Assembly (NCBI RefSeq): GCF_000407485.1
Contig: NZ_ASWD01000001.1
Coordinates: 682,001-746,000 of the forward strand
DNA length: 64,000 nucleotides
Direction: 5' to 3'
From: Enterococcus pallens ATCC BAA-351
GTDB taxonomy: Bacteria; Bacillota; Bacilli; Lactobacillales; Enterococcaceae
The notes under the pieces are model-generated. The model saw nothing but the letters and a program-made list of their open reading frames with translations, made no database searches and was not told where the DNA came from. Positions 43,092-51,540 of the stretch are shown here, in pieces. A program made the translations under genes and the position numbers. Within the stretch, counting starts at the first letter, position 1, and every line of letters begins with the position of its first letter.

Positions 43092-43955
43092 ATGAACGAT
43101 TATCCTAAAATAAAAGCGCTTTTCCCAACCGCTATTTTAAGCGATTCTCCTCACCAAACAGATGACTTCGCTTATTTGAAGCATAACGATCACTATATCG
43201 GTATTCCCAAGTCTGATTTAACTGCCCGTGAAGAACAGCTGTTGGGACTTTCATTAACCTCTCCGCCATTACCAGCTGCTAATCAGCTATGGTACCAAAT
43301 CCTTTTCCAGCATAGGATGATTAAAGAAGACGGACGCTATCGTTTCATTCAAGTAAACTTCCAGCAGGCCGATTCCGCTATGCTGAAAGCTTGGCAAAGT
43401 GAACTCAAGCACACTTTACCAACGGTGGTAGACATGCTTGTGCTGAATTCACAGCAGGCTATTTTAGTTGAAGCTTTCGAAGGTGAGCCTTTTTCAGCAG
43501 CCGAGCTAGAGGGCATTTTCTTGGCTCTCGATGCAGATTTTGCTTTCTCCACTAGGTTGTTTATCGGTCCCTTTCACCATTCTGCCCATGATTTCACAAA
43601 TCTGCTTCAGGAGGAACAGAAATTATTTACTTTCAGCAACAGTTCCTTTCGCAAAGAAAAATGCGTAACTTTGTCACAGCTAAGTGTCCCTTATTTTTCG
43701 ATTCATAATGTCAAAGACAGCTATCTGCTGGCCTCTTTGTACAAGGACTGGTTTGCCAGCGGGGAACTGCTGGAAATTATTCCGGTTTTATGGAGCAATC
43801 ACGGCAATCTCAGCTCGACAGCCAAGGAGCTGTTTTTGCATCGCAATACTCTTTTGTACAAGCTGGATAAATTCCAACAGGACACGCTAATAGACCTAAA
43901 GACCATTGATCAGCTGTTTTTATGCTATTTGATTTTGCTTAATTACCATTATTAA
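43092..43955 (+). CDS. PucR/CdaR-type helix-turn-helix regulator
   Basis: This 287-residue protein has the PucR-type C-terminal helix-turn-helix in residues about 235-280 (NLSSTAKELFLHRNTLLYKL). The N-terminal part (1-220) has no fold I can name. GGGGG lies upstream of the ATG. It precedes the MsmK ATPase gene by about 130 bp on the same strand and probably regulates it or other sugar genes. Ligand unknown. Confidence 0.75.
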   Translation: MNDYPKIKALFPTAILSDSPHQTDDFAYLKHNDHYIGIPKSDLTAREEQLLGLSLTSPPLPAANQLWYQILFQHRMIKEDGRYRFIQVNFQQADSAMLKAWQSELKHTLPTVVDMLVLNSQQAILVEAFEGEPFSAAELEGIFLALDADFAFSTRLFIGPFHHSAHDFTNLLQEEQKLFTFSNSSFRKEKCVTLSQLSVPYFSIHNVKDSYLLASLYKDWFASGELLEIIPVLWSNHGNLSSTAKELFLHRNTLLYKLDKFQQDTLIDLKTIDQLFLCYLILLNYHY

Positions 43956-44082
43956 TTAAGCCACTTGAACAACCTGTCCATATTTCTTTGGGAATTCTTG
44001 TGCAGGTTGACATTGTCCGCAAACTTGCTTTCCCAGTATAGTGTGGTTAATCAAGCAAGCTAATCAGAAAGAAGGAACCCAC

Positions 44083-45192
44083 ATGGTAGAAATGAAACTG
44101 CAAAATGTATACAAACGTTATGAGAATAATCCCAATAATTCCGTAACCGATTTTAATTTGGCTATCGCGGATAAAGAATTCATCGTGTTCGTCGGCCCCT
44201 CTGGCTGCGGAAAATCAACTACCCTGCGCATGATCGCCGGTTTAGAGGATATTACTGAAGGCGAGCTTTCAATTGATGGTAAAGTTATGAACGAGGTGGC
44301 CCCTAAAGATCGAGATATCGCTATGGTTTTTCAAAATTATGCTCTCTATCCTCATATGACCGTTTTTGACAATATGGCCTTTGGTTTAAAACTGCGAAAA
44401 TACAGTAAAGAAAAAATAAAGGATCGGGTGGAAAACGCAGCAGCAATTCTTGGATTAACCGATTACCTTTCCCGCAAGCCTGCCGCTCTTTCTGGCGGTC
44501 AACGACAACGGGTAGCACTGGGGCGGGCGATCGTCCGAGATGCCAAGGTCTTCCTGATGGATGAACCCCTTTCTAACCTGGATGCTAAGCTGCGGGTGGC
44601 CATGCGAGCAGAGATTGCCAAACTGCACCGAAGATTAGAGACGACGACCATTTATGTCACCCATGACCAGACCGAAGCGATGACCATGGCCGACCGGATT
44701 GTAATTATGAAGGATGGGTTCGTTCAGCAAATTGGCTCACCTAAAGAGGTTTACAATAAGCCCAAAAATGTCTTCGTGGCCGGCTTTATCGGCTCACCAG
44801 CGATGAATTTTTTCAAGGTTTCTTTAAATCAAGGGATTATCACTGATGGCTATGGCTTACAACTGCGTATTCCTGAAGGGAAAAATAAAGTGTTGGTTGA
44901 AAAAGGCTACGAAGGTAAAGAGTTAATCTTCGGCGTGCGGCCAGAAGATATTCACAGTGAGCAGATTGCTTTGGATGCTGCGCTTGATTCCACTGTTACT
45001 GCCGAGGTTGTAGTTTCTGAATTGTTAGGCGCAGAAACGATGCTCTACACCAAGCTTGGTGAGACCGAGTTTATTTCTAAAGTAGATGCCCGCGACTTTC
45101 ATAATCCCGGGGAAATGGTCGATTTGGCTTTTGATATCAACAAAGCTCATTTCTTTGACAAAGAAAGTGAAGAAGTTATTACTTTGCCTTAA
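44083..45192 (+). CDS. msmK: ABC sugar importer ATPase (MsmK/UgpC type)
   Basis: This 369-residue ATPase has Walker [10 protein letters not shown] (38-46), the signature LSGGQRQR, Walker B VFLMDEP, the switch His in THDQTEA, and a C-terminal OB-like regulatory domain (IFGVRPEDI). MsmK-type ATPases commonly energise several sugar importers in Gram-positive bacteria, and the importer at 31-34 kb has no ATPase of its own. ATG 44083 follows AGAAGGA. Confidence 0.93.
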   Translation: MVEMKLQNVYKRYENNPNNSVTDFNLAIADKEFIVFVGPSGCGKSTTLRMIAGLEDITEGELSIDGKVMNEVAPKDRDIAMVFQNYALYPHMTVFDNMAFGLKLRKYSKEKIKDRVENAAAILGLTDYLSRKPAALSGGQRQRVALGRAIVRDAKVFLMDEPLSNLDAKLRVAMRAEIAKLHRRLETTTIYVTHDQTEAMTMADRIVIMKDGFVQQIGSPKEVYNKPKNVFVAGFIGSPAMNFFKVSLNQGIITDGYGLQLRIPEGKNKVLVEKGYEGKELIFGVRPEDIHSEQIALDAALDSTVTAEVVVSELLGAETMLYTKLGETEFISKVDARDFHNPGEMVDLAFDINKAHFFDKESEEVITLP

Positions 45193-45200
45193 GCACAAAT

Positions 45201-45243
45201 AAAACTAGCCGAATCAACTCAAAGGGTTGACTCGGCTGGTTTT
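45201..45243 (+). terminator. terminator of the msmK gene
   Basis: A long stem AAAACTAGCCGAATCAAC / GGTTGACTCGGCTGGTTTT with one or two mismatches ends in a T run, about 8 bp after the stop. Confidence 0.9.
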
Positions 45244-45333
45244 GTTTTCACCAGAAATCGGCTTTTTTGAGAATTGAAGAAAATCTTATACTTTTCATTT
45301 AGTAAATAAACAATTGTAAAAATAAAGGCGCAG

Positions 45334-45417
45334 CAAGCGTTTCTCAGGCTCTTTTTTAAAACCTAATTAGAATATGTTTAAATAACGCTTGTGTTTTTTC
45401 TCATTGTATATTAATAT
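45334..45417 (+). promoter_or_regulatory. promoter of the rhodanese-like gene with an inverted repeat
   Basis: TTGTGT (45389-45394) and TAATAT (45412-45417) are 17 bp apart. A perfect 8-bp inverted repeat CAAGCGTT (45334-45341) / AACGCTTG (45384-45391) ends on the -35 box and may be an operator. Confidence 0.45.
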
Positions 45418-45454
45418 TTGGTCGTAACAAATCTAAAGAGAAGGACTTATTACA

Positions 45455-45886
45455 ATGAATTATTCAATGACTACCCAAGAATTTGTCGCTCTTGCCTTGG
45501 CGCAGCCTTTGCATGTACTGGATCTTAGAGACCCAGACTTTTTTGATACTGAAGAAGTTCAGACTCCTTCTTCCGTTACCCATATTCCGTTGACTCAGCT
45601 GCCTAATCGATACCAGGAATTAGATAAGTCAGAAACTTACTATCTATTCAGCCAGTCAGGAAAACGCGCGAAAACTATGGCCCGCTTTTTAACGGAAAAA
45701 GGTTACCAGGCAGTCGATGTAATCGGAGGCACCACAGCAGTATTGACCTATTTGGAAATCTTCCATTCAACACAATTGAGCCTGGCGAAGCAGTCAGCCA
45801 ACGATCGTCTTTCACAGAGCTTGATCGTTATCAAAATGCTGCGTACTAAAGAAGAAATGGCTAAACGTTCTGTTGAATTCGTTTAG
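45455..45886 (+). CDS. rhodanese-like domain protein without the catalytic cysteine
   Basis: This 143-residue protein has a single rhodanese fold (LHVLDLRDPDFF, HIPLTQLPNRY, YYLFSQSGKRAKTMARFL, VIGGTTA) followed by a C-terminal extension. In active rhodaneses the loop reads C-x-S-G-x-R; here it is SQSGKR, so the persulfide cysteine is replaced by Ser. It cannot work as a normal sulfurtransferase and may be a binding or regulatory domain. It stands alone with its own promoter, upstream of a structured untranslated element. Confidence 0.8.
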   Translation: MNYSMTTQEFVALALAQPLHVLDLRDPDFFDTEEVQTPSSVTHIPLTQLPNRYQELDKSETYYLFSQSGKRAKTMARFLTEKGYQAVDVIGGTTAVLTYLEIFHSTQLSLAKQSANDRLSQSLIVIKMLRTKEEMAKRSVEFV

Positions 45887-45912
45887 TACGATCATACGTA
45901 CACCTTTTCATC

Positions 45913-46036
45913 GTGAGAATTTTTGGTTCCTGTTATCAGATGGTACTCTCTGCAGGAGAACAGTCTCCTTCGCGGACAGTCCATCCACCTCAACAACCTC
46001 CACCTAGTTACCTTCATCCGACCAAAAGATTCTCAC
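45913..46036 (+). ncRNA. strongly structured untranslated element of unknown class
   Basis: The 124-nt segment is closed by GTGAGAATTTTTGGT (45913-45927) and ACCAAAAGATTCTCAC (46021-46036), complementary apart from one extra base. Inside, GATGG/CCATC (45939-45943/45981-45985), ACT/AGT, CTGC/GCGG and AGGAGA/TCTCCT (45954-45959/45964-45969) stack into one long hairpin with loop ACAG. A pyrimidine-rich stretch with ACCTCC follows (45986-46020). One U-G pair favours the plus strand. Downstream AATTCTCA (46044-46051) could compete for the 5' arm. No known RNA class is recognised. It could be a small RNA or the 3' end of the rhodanese-like mRNA. Confidence 0.45.
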
Positions 46037-46109
46037 AGCTTTCAATTCTCAAAAATCGATTCCAGCTGAGAACTCTTATATATTAAAACAGCTAAAACTT
46101 TTCCCTTTT

Positions 46110-47243
46110 TTAAGACTGCCAAACCTGCTTAGCCACTTCCTGCAGCAAGTGAATTTTCTCCCATTGCTCTTTCGTAGTTAATTTGTTTCCTTCCTGTGTA
46201 GAGGCAAACCCGCATTGCGGACTTATTGCCAAATTTTCCAACGGTACATATTCTGTCGCTTCTTTAATCCGTTCAATTAGCAAAGCTGGATCTTCAAGCT
46301 CAGGATACTTAGAGGTTACTAAACCTAAAACCACCTTACTGTCTGGCTTTGACCAATAACGCAAGGGCGCAAAATCCCCTGCCCGCTCGGAATCATATTC
46401 TAAGAAGAAGCCGTCATAATCGGTGGAGAATAATTCCTTGGCAATCGGTTCATAGCCGCCGGAAAACAGCCAAGAAGATGCATGATTCCCTCGACAAATG
46501 TGAGTAGTAATAGTCAGATCAGCTGGTTTATCCTTTAATGCATCGTTAATAATCGCCGCACATACTTGAGCAATCTCAGTCGGATCAATGCCCTTTTCAG
46601 TCAATTCCGCCCGCTTGTCAACATCCGCCAAAAAGGCCCAGTTGGTATCATCAAACTGTAAATAGCGGCATCCTGCTTGATAAAAGGCCTGGATTGCTTC
46701 CCGATACGTCTGGGACAAATCAGAATAGAACTCTGTTAACTCAGGATAAAGCTCCGCGATTTTTGACGAACCATCATTGGCTAACAGCTCCTGACGCAAA
46801 ATCATAGTCGGGCTGGGAATCGTGGCTTTGGCATAATACCCTGGCTCGGTTTCTACTAACTCCTTTAGGAAAACAAAATCTGCTAAGAAGGGATGTGCCG
46901 GATTAAAAGAAATTTTATCCGTTACCCGAATATTATAGGAAGGTGCCGCTTTGCCATGAAATTGTTGGTTGTAGCCCTGCTCTGGCACATAACCTTCCAC
47001 CCCATTTAAATGCTCCAAGAAATCAATGTGCCAAAAGCCGCGGCGGAACTCGCCGTCGGTAATCCCTTTAATACCGGCAGCTTTTTGTTCCGCTACCAGC
47101 TTGGTAATTTCCTGATTCTCCAATTGCCGCAGTTCAGCCGACGACAAATTTCCTGCCGCTGCCTCCTGACGTGCTTGTTTAATGCTTTCTGGTCGTAAAA
47201 AACTTCCAACATGGTCGACTGTAAATGGAATAGTTTGGGTCAT
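46110..47243 (-). CDS. MetE-like methionine synthase C-terminal family protein (YxjG/YxjH type)
   Basis: This 377-residue cobalamin-independent methionine synthase homologue corresponds to the C-terminal catalytic half of MetE. The zinc ligands are visible as His and Cys in THICRGNH and Cys in SPQCGFAST. It starts FTVDHVGSFLRPESIKQAR. Family members transfer a methyl group to homocysteine, often from donors other than folate. A methionine T-box riboswitch lies directly upstream, so expression rises when uncharged methionyl-tRNA accumulates. AAAGGATG precedes the ATG. Confidence 0.9.
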   Translation of the reverse strand: MTQTIPFTVDHVGSFLRPESIKQARQEAAAGNLSSAELRQLENQEITKLVAEQKAAGIKGITDGEFRRGFWHIDFLEHLNGVEGYVPEQGYNQQFHGKAAPSYNIRVTDKISFNPAHPFLADFVFLKELVETEPGYYAKATIPSPTMILRQELLANDGSSKIAELYPELTEFYSDLSQTYREAIQAFYQAGCRYLQFDDTNWAFLADVDKRAELTEKGIDPTEIAQVCAAIINDALKDKPADLTITTHICRGNHASSWLFSGGYEPIAKELFSTDYDGFFLEYDSERAGDFAPLRYWSKPDSKVVLGLVTSKYPELEDPALLIERIKEATEYVPLENLAISPQCGFASTQEGNKLTTKEQWEKIHLLQEVAKQVWQS

Positions 47244-47302
47244 AATTATACATCCTTTGCTAGTTTATTTAATAAAATTTTTCGATTTGATCAGTATTGT
47301 GA

Positions 47303-47570
47303 GAAACAAAAAAAGCCCTTCTGCCAGCATTGCTAGCAAAAGGACGAATAATCGTGTTACCACCTTAAGTTCAGAAGGTTTCCCTTCCCTCAGCCCGACT
47401 TCACACTCGTGAAATCGGAGGTCCTTGTATCGGTGGACATTCCGCTTCCAACTACCTATCGCCAAAAGTTTCTCAAAAGCCATCTTCAGCTCTTCACTTC
47501 TAACTCCTTTCACCAACCAGAGTCTCTCTAAAACCGTTCCGAGCTTACTTTCTTTCTCATCGAAAAAAAT
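47303..47570 (-). promoter_or_regulatory. T-box riboswitch, probably methionine-specific
   Basis: The minus-strand leader contains stem I features (AGAGAGACTC, GGTTGGTG), a candidate Met specifier ATG (complement of 47481-47483, in GAAGATGGC), the T-box sequence GGTGGTAACACG (complement of 47353-47364) and a terminator stem CCTTTTGCTAGC / GCTGGCAGAAGG followed by seven T (47308-47343). Uncharged tRNA should stabilise the antiterminator and allow the MetE-like gene to be transcribed. Confidence 0.9.
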
Positions 47571-47585
47571 ATTTTATTAATGAAT

Positions 47586-47613
47586 AGACTATCACTAAAT
47601 TCTCATTTGTCAA
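47586..47613 (-). promoter_or_regulatory. promoter of the T-box leader
   Basis: Minus-strand TTGACA (47613-47608) and TAGTCT (47591-47586) are 16 bp apart, placing the transcript start just before stem I. Confidence 0.6.
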
Positions 47614-47656
47614 ATGTTTTTTTAATTTTTGTTTTGCTTACTTGTATTGTGTGAGC

Positions 47657-48226
47657 TTACAAAGCCTGACTCATCTTCGCTAGCTTACGTAAATATTTCT
47701 CACGCTTTTCTGCCGTTGAGCCCCTCAAATAAGCAATCTCCGTCAGTTTCACCGGCTTAATGCCACACATGCCCAACACTTGACGCTTCAATACCCGGCC
47801 ATAATCTTGTTGGAAAAAGCGGGCATAAGGTTTTGGAGTGTCGTGACTAGTAATAATCCAAGCTTTACGTCCCTTTAACAAACCGACTGGCAGCAAGCCT
47901 TTATACTCATAAGCAAAGCCCTTGGCAAACACACGGTCAATAAAACCCTTTAGGATCGCTGGCATACCACTCCACCAAATGGGAAAAATAAACACCAATT
48001 GCTCTGACCATGCTAAAAGTTCCCGATACTTTTTAGTTTCTTCACTGGCAGCTAACTCCCGACGTCGCAGCTGTTCATTAAATACTAATGCAGGATCAAA
48101 GTTTTCTTGATACAAATCCAGCACGTTCACCTGATGCTGACTACTCAAATTCTCTCGAACCGTTTGTAAAACACCCGCTGAGAAACCCGTATGATTGGGG
48201 TGAGCATAAATAATCAAAATATTCAT
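47657..48226 (-). CDS. NAD(P)H quinone reductase-like flavoprotein
   Basis: This 189-residue flavodoxin-fold protein of the NQO1/KefF/MdaB group has the FMN/FAD-binding start MNILIIYAHPNHTGFSAGV and the conserved FIFPIWWSGMPAILKGFIDRV. These enzymes reduce quinones or other electrophiles by two electrons with NAD(P)H. It stands alone on the minus strand after two small gaps. Physiological substrate unknown. Confidence 0.87.
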   Translation of the reverse strand: MNILIIYAHPNHTGFSAGVLQTVRENLSSQHQVNVLDLYQENFDPALVFNEQLRRRELAASEETKKYRELLAWSEQLVFIFPIWWSGMPAILKGFIDRVFAKGFAYEYKGLLPVGLLKGRKAWIITSHDTPKPYARFFQQDYGRVLKRQVLGMCGIKPVKLTEIAYLRGSTAEKREKYLRKLAKMSQAL

Positions 48227-48400
48227 TAACTGTTCCCTTCAAAAATAGTTACTGATTAGTATAGACTCTTCCAACTTTAGTGTACAGGCTAATTTTGAAA
48301 GTTGTTTTTCTCTTTCGATTTAGCCATACCTTCTCTCACTGGGTAACTTAGGTTTTTTGAGAAAAAAACTCAGCTTATCACAATGCTGCCGTGGAAACAA

Positions 48401-48829
48401 TTAAGCTTGCCAAGTCATTTGATATTCTAATTCATTCGTATCCGGATCAACTTGACTCCCGCTGCACACAAATCCTTGCTTTTGATAAAACTACAGGGAT
48501 TTTTCATTTTTTACGTACACAGATAATGTTAACCTTGCCTGCTGTTTTTTGGCCTCAGCCAGCAAGGCTTTGCCGATTCCCTGATGCTGATAGCTCGCTT
48601 GGACAAAGATTCCGGCAATATTTTGTTCCATCAAGCCTAAAAAGCCGACAATTTTATCCTCCTGATAGTAAGCAAACAAGCGAGCTTGCGGCAACATTTC
48701 CTTAACAGCTGAATAATTTCTTTGCCAATACTCAGCTGGAATAAAGGCATGTGCCGAAAGGTTGCTGGCCAACCAAATTTGGGCAATTTCTTCGATTGCG
48801 GCTCCGTCTGTTGCTAATTCTCTGATCAT
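48401..48829 (-). pseudogene. GNAT acetyltransferase interrupted by an in-frame amber codon
   Basis: The gene reads as a GNAT N-acetyltransferase from ATG 48829 to a TAG at 48493-48491 (112 codons, ending YVKNEKSL). The same frame then continues FYQKQGFVCSGSQVDPDTNE and ends YQMTWQA with TAA at 48403-48401. The continuation is exactly the usual GNAT C-terminus (FYxKxGF), so a single-codon change such as CAG to TAG has cut a 142-codon gene. The acetyl-CoA site QHQGIGKALL is kept, but the last strand is lost. The start overlaps the stop of the upstream GNAT gene by 4 bp (ATGA). Confidence 0.8.
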
Positions 48830-49374
48830 TTCCGCTTCGGTCCTTCCTCTGGTTTGACTGAATAAAAGCCAAAAGAAAAGTATTTCAATACCTTCTGATA
48901 CGCTTCAAATGAGAAGCTCGGGTCATTCGTCAGCACGTCATAGATGACACCGAATTCCTTCACACGGTACCCGGTATCCTGCAGATGATTGTTAAAATAA
49001 AATTTTTGTCTTCGCTTTCGCTGTGCAAAATCCTCATAAGCTGGATCGACAGTTTCAATCGTAAGAACCAATCCCCGTTGAGCATACTCTTGTTGAAGCC
49101 AGCTTAGTATCTGGGAACCATAACCTTCAGATCGCTTATCAGGGTCAGTCGCCAAATAGAAAATAAAGGTTAATCCCTCATGATAAACCAAATAAGCAAA
49201 ACCACAAAAATTCTCCTGATCATAAAAGGCTAAAAAATCAATTTGTTTTCGGCGGGCAAATAAACGCATCAGCCAAAAAGGCATTTGTTCCTCAACTGGA
49301 AAGGAACGCTGATAGATTTCTACAATCCGTCTGTAAGCGGACAGCTGTTTCGTAACAGGCTTGACTGTAAGCAT
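48826..49374 (-). CDS. GNAT-family acetyltransferase
   Basis: This 182-residue GNAT protein has the acetyl-CoA loop DKRSEGYGSQIL and the preceding TFIFYLATDP strand. The C-terminal third is longer than in small GNATs (KRRQKFYFNNHLQDTGYR). ATG 49374 is chosen because AAGGAG lies 6 nt upstream. Its stop overlaps the next GNAT start (ATGA), so the two were translated together. Substrate unknown. Confidence 0.85.
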   Translation of the reverse strand: MLTVKPVTKQLSAYRRIVEIYQRSFPVEEQMPFWLMRLFARRKQIDFLAFYDQENFCGFAYLVYHEGLTFIFYLATDPDKRSEGYGSQILSWLQQEYAQRGLVLTIETVDPAYEDFAQRKRRQKFYFNNHLQDTGYRVKEFGVIYDVLTNDPSFSFEAYQKVLKYFSFGFYSVKPEEGPKRK

Positions 49375-49399
49375 GAAATTCTCCTTTTCCAAACTAGAC

Positions 49400-49420
49400 G
49401 AAAAAAGACTCCTTCGAGCC
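49400..49420 (-). terminator. terminator of the 38-codon membrane peptide gene
   Basis: On the minus strand GGCTC-GAAG-GAGTC is followed by six T directly after the stop codon at 49421. Confidence 0.75.
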
Positions 49421-49537
49421 TTATTTTCTTTTTGCTTCGTTTATAGTTGAAACAATTGTGATGCCGGTAATCATTCCGCAAGCAGCGGTGGCTATCAGCG
49501 AAATCGCCATAATACTAACCCAATTTGACCTCTTCAT
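49421..49537 (-). CDS. 38-residue single-span membrane peptide
   Basis: ATG 49537 encodes a basic start (MKRSNW), one hydrophobic helix (VSIMAISLIATAACGMITGI) and a basic end (NEAKRK). GGGGTGA lies upstream. The unit has its own promoter (49569-49597) and a terminator just after the stop, so it looks like a real small gene. I do not recognise the family. A small membrane regulator or toxin-like peptide are both possible. Confidence 0.6.
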   Translation of the reverse strand: MKRSNWVSIMAISLIATAACGMITGITIVSTINEAKRK

Positions 49538-49568
49538 TCTATTCACCCCATCTTTTTCTCCTAAAATA

Positions 49569-49597
49569 AGTATAGCAAGCCAGCGTTCCCGCAGCAA
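49569..49597 (-). promoter_or_regulatory. promoter of the 38-codon gene
   Basis: Minus-strand TTGCTG (49597-49592) and TATACT (49574-49569) have a 17-bp spacer, about 30 bp before the start codon. Confidence 0.6.
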
Positions 49598-49685
49598 ATT
49601 TCGAAATCAGTCAAACAAAGTCTTTGCGAATATACTCAGCCTCACAGCATTATGGCTACGTTTTGATCAAGCTAATCTACGGTAC

Positions 49686-49711
49686 AATAAAAAAAGCGCT
49701 GAATCAGCGCA
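49686..49711 (-). terminator. terminator overlapping the stop codon of the AbrB-type gene
   Basis: GCGCTGA-T-TCAGCGC followed by seven T: the 5' arm of the stem contains the last codon and the TGA stop of the upstream gene. Confidence 0.85.
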
Positions 49712-50768
49712 GAAAGGATTGTTCAACAACTAAGCGAACCAATATCGGCAAAACAATAATTGTATAAAGTGTTCGACAAATTTGAATACCAGCAATTTTC
49801 GGCATGTCGCCCCCAAGCTCTCCAGCAATTAACGAAATATCCGTGGCCCCGGCTGGTGATGACGCAAATAGAGCTGAACGTAAGTCCAAGATGCCTCTTT
49901 TATAAACAATAAAACCAAACAAGACATTAATTAATAAGTAGCTGAGCAGCAATAGACAAGCAGGGATAAACAGCTGACTGATCTGTTCAAGACTCTCTCT
50001 CGTAAACGTACTGCCAATAATTGATCCAGCTAAAATTTGAGCCAACTGACGAATTTTATTGTTTAAAGGTGCTGTATTCTTCAACAGCTTTAACCCGCAG
50101 GAAAAAATCAACGAGAAAATCAGCGCCCCTACTGGTACTTGCAAATAAGTCCCTAGCAAGCCTCCTCCCCCAGCAACGAGGAGAATTAACAAATTATTGG
50201 TCAATTCACGATTGGTTCCGAAAGGTAAAGGTTTACTGACTGCTGTCTCAACTGTCTCAGGTTTTTCGTCCTTGCCTAAACGTTTTAAGATAAACGCAAT
50301 CCAATAAGGCAGAATCAGGAGCATTCCCACCAAGCGAGCCAGCTGCATAGTAGCTACAATTTCAGCCTGAGCTCCCATGTCGATACTGATTAAGGACACA
50401 TCCATAATTCCTCCCGGCAAACAACTTAGCAGGGCTGTGATTAAGTCAATCGAAAAAAAGCGGGCAAACAAAAAGCCCATAACAAACGTATTAATCGTAA
50501 AAAAAGTCATCAGCAAAACAATCGATTTTGCCAGCTTAGGAAAGTTCAGCAAATCCCGCTTTGACACCTGCTGCCCGATGTAGGCACCGCTGACAATTTG
50601 GGCGATAACCTTCAAACTGCCAGGCATAAACATCGCATTCGATAAAATGGAAAAGACCGCTACGGCCAGCATGCTACCGGTCATAAATGCAGCCGGCATT
50701 TTCAACCGTTTGGCTATTGCGCCGCCTAAAAAGCCGACAATTAATGTTCCTGCAATTTTTAATAGCAA
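49704..50768 (-). CDS. AbrB-family membrane protein (duplicated Gate-like domain)
   Basis: This 354-residue polytopic protein is made of two similar halves with the repeated pattern GxxxG-P-A-x-xxG (GGAIAKRLKMPAAFMTGSM and GGLLGTYLQVPVGALIFSL). Each half has a motif of the type LPGGIMDVSLIS / SPAGATDISLIA. This is the AbrB (putative ammonia monooxygenase-like) membrane family, not the DNA-binding AbrB. Transport is likely but no substrate is established. Confidence 0.85.
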   Translation of the reverse strand: MLLKIAGTLIVGFLGGAIAKRLKMPAAFMTGSMLAVAVFSILSNAMFMPGSLKVIAQIVSGAYIGQQVSKRDLLNFPKLAKSIVLLMTFFTINTFVMGFLFARFFSIDLITALLSCLPGGIMDVSLISIDMGAQAEIVATMQLARLVGMLLILPYWIAFILKRLGKDEKPETVETAVSKPLPFGTNRELTNNLLILLVAGGGGLLGTYLQVPVGALIFSLIFSCGLKLLKNTAPLNNKIRQLAQILAGSIIGSTFTRESLEQISQLFIPACLLLLSYLLINVLFGFIVYKRGILDLRSALFASSPAGATDISLIAGELGGDMPKIAGIQICRTLYTIIVLPILVRLVVEQSFLR

Positions 50769-50882
50769 CTGATAACTCTCCTTATAAAAAGAATTGAATT
50801 CAACAGCTTCATTTTATCAGTTGATTACTACTTGAGACTGTTTTTTAATTGTTCTTTTTCAATAGCAAAACTCTGAGTTCCT

Positions 50883-51365
50883 TTATTCTCCACGAATATC
50901 TGAAATTTTCTGCTCAATTCGTTTCGTAGTTAGACGATGTCTAACACTACCAATACTAAGGATAATCAACACGAAAATGGTCGTGAAAAAAACCAATGGC
51001 GACTTTGGCAACCCAAATTTTCCAAACAATTCATAGGTCACGTAAATACTGTTTAACAGACCCGCTAACGCTACGTAGAACCAAGCAGTTGCTTTATCAA
51101 AATACAGCAGCAACTTTTTGAGATCATTCGTTTCTAAATTCATGCCACGAATAATTATTAATGCGCGTTCCTTTTCCTTGTGAATTTTCAAGGGAGGAAA
51201 TAACCAATAGATGGGAGAAACCTTCTCAATTGCTTGTGATTTATCAGAAGCAATTTTGGAAAAAGTGACCGCCTGATCGAGTAACTCTAAAAAAGCTTGA
51301 TACATAGGGAAAGTAAACAGCAACCAAGCACCAACAAAACCACACAGATTAATAAAAAGCTCCAT
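50883..51365 (-). CDS. membrane protein of unknown function
   Basis: This 160-residue protein has three likely membrane segments: about residues 3-25, 93-112 and 124-142. A long cytoplasmic loop between the first two carries basic and acidic residues. I do not recognise the family. It stands alone between the AbrB-type and lipoprotein genes. A possible transcription link to either is not evident. Confidence 0.7.
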   Translation of the reverse strand: MELFINLCGFVGAWLLFTFPMYQAFLELLDQAVTFSKIASDKSQAIEKVSPIYWLFPPLKIHKEKERALIIIRGMNLETNDLKKLLLYFDKATAWFYVALAGLLNSIYVTYELFGKFGLPKSPLVFFTTIFVLIILSIGSVRHRLTTKRIEQKISDIRGE

Positions 51366-51446
51366 GTCTGCACCTCATTTCATTAAGAAAAATAGATTAT
51401 TGTCCAATCATACCTTTACTGAGATCATCCCTCAAGGTTTCATAAA

Positions 51447-51532
51447 AAAAGAAGACAGAATCCTGTAGCTCCTTCAAAAAGTTAGACCAAAAAGCTAACT
51501 TCTTGAAATCAATACATTCACTGTCTTCTTTT
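51447..51532 (-). terminator. large nested hairpin after the lipoprotein gene
   Basis: AAAAGAAGACAG (51447-51458) and CTGTCTTCTTTT (51521-51532) are perfect 12-bp arms enclosing a second hairpin (AAGTTAG/CTAACTT, 51479-51501). On the minus strand the outer 3' arm ends in a run of T, so it can act as a terminator of the lipoprotein gene. Confidence 0.7.
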
Positions 51533-51540
51533 AAGCTTTA

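Noticed and set aside
47265-47516. Minus-strand ORF of 83 codons before the MetE-like gene
   Set aside because: It coincides with the T-box leader, whose RNA elements explain the sequence.
49458-49733. Plus-strand ORF of 91 codons
   Set aside because: It is antisense to the 38-residue peptide gene and its promoter and overlaps the AbrB-type terminator; no good start site.
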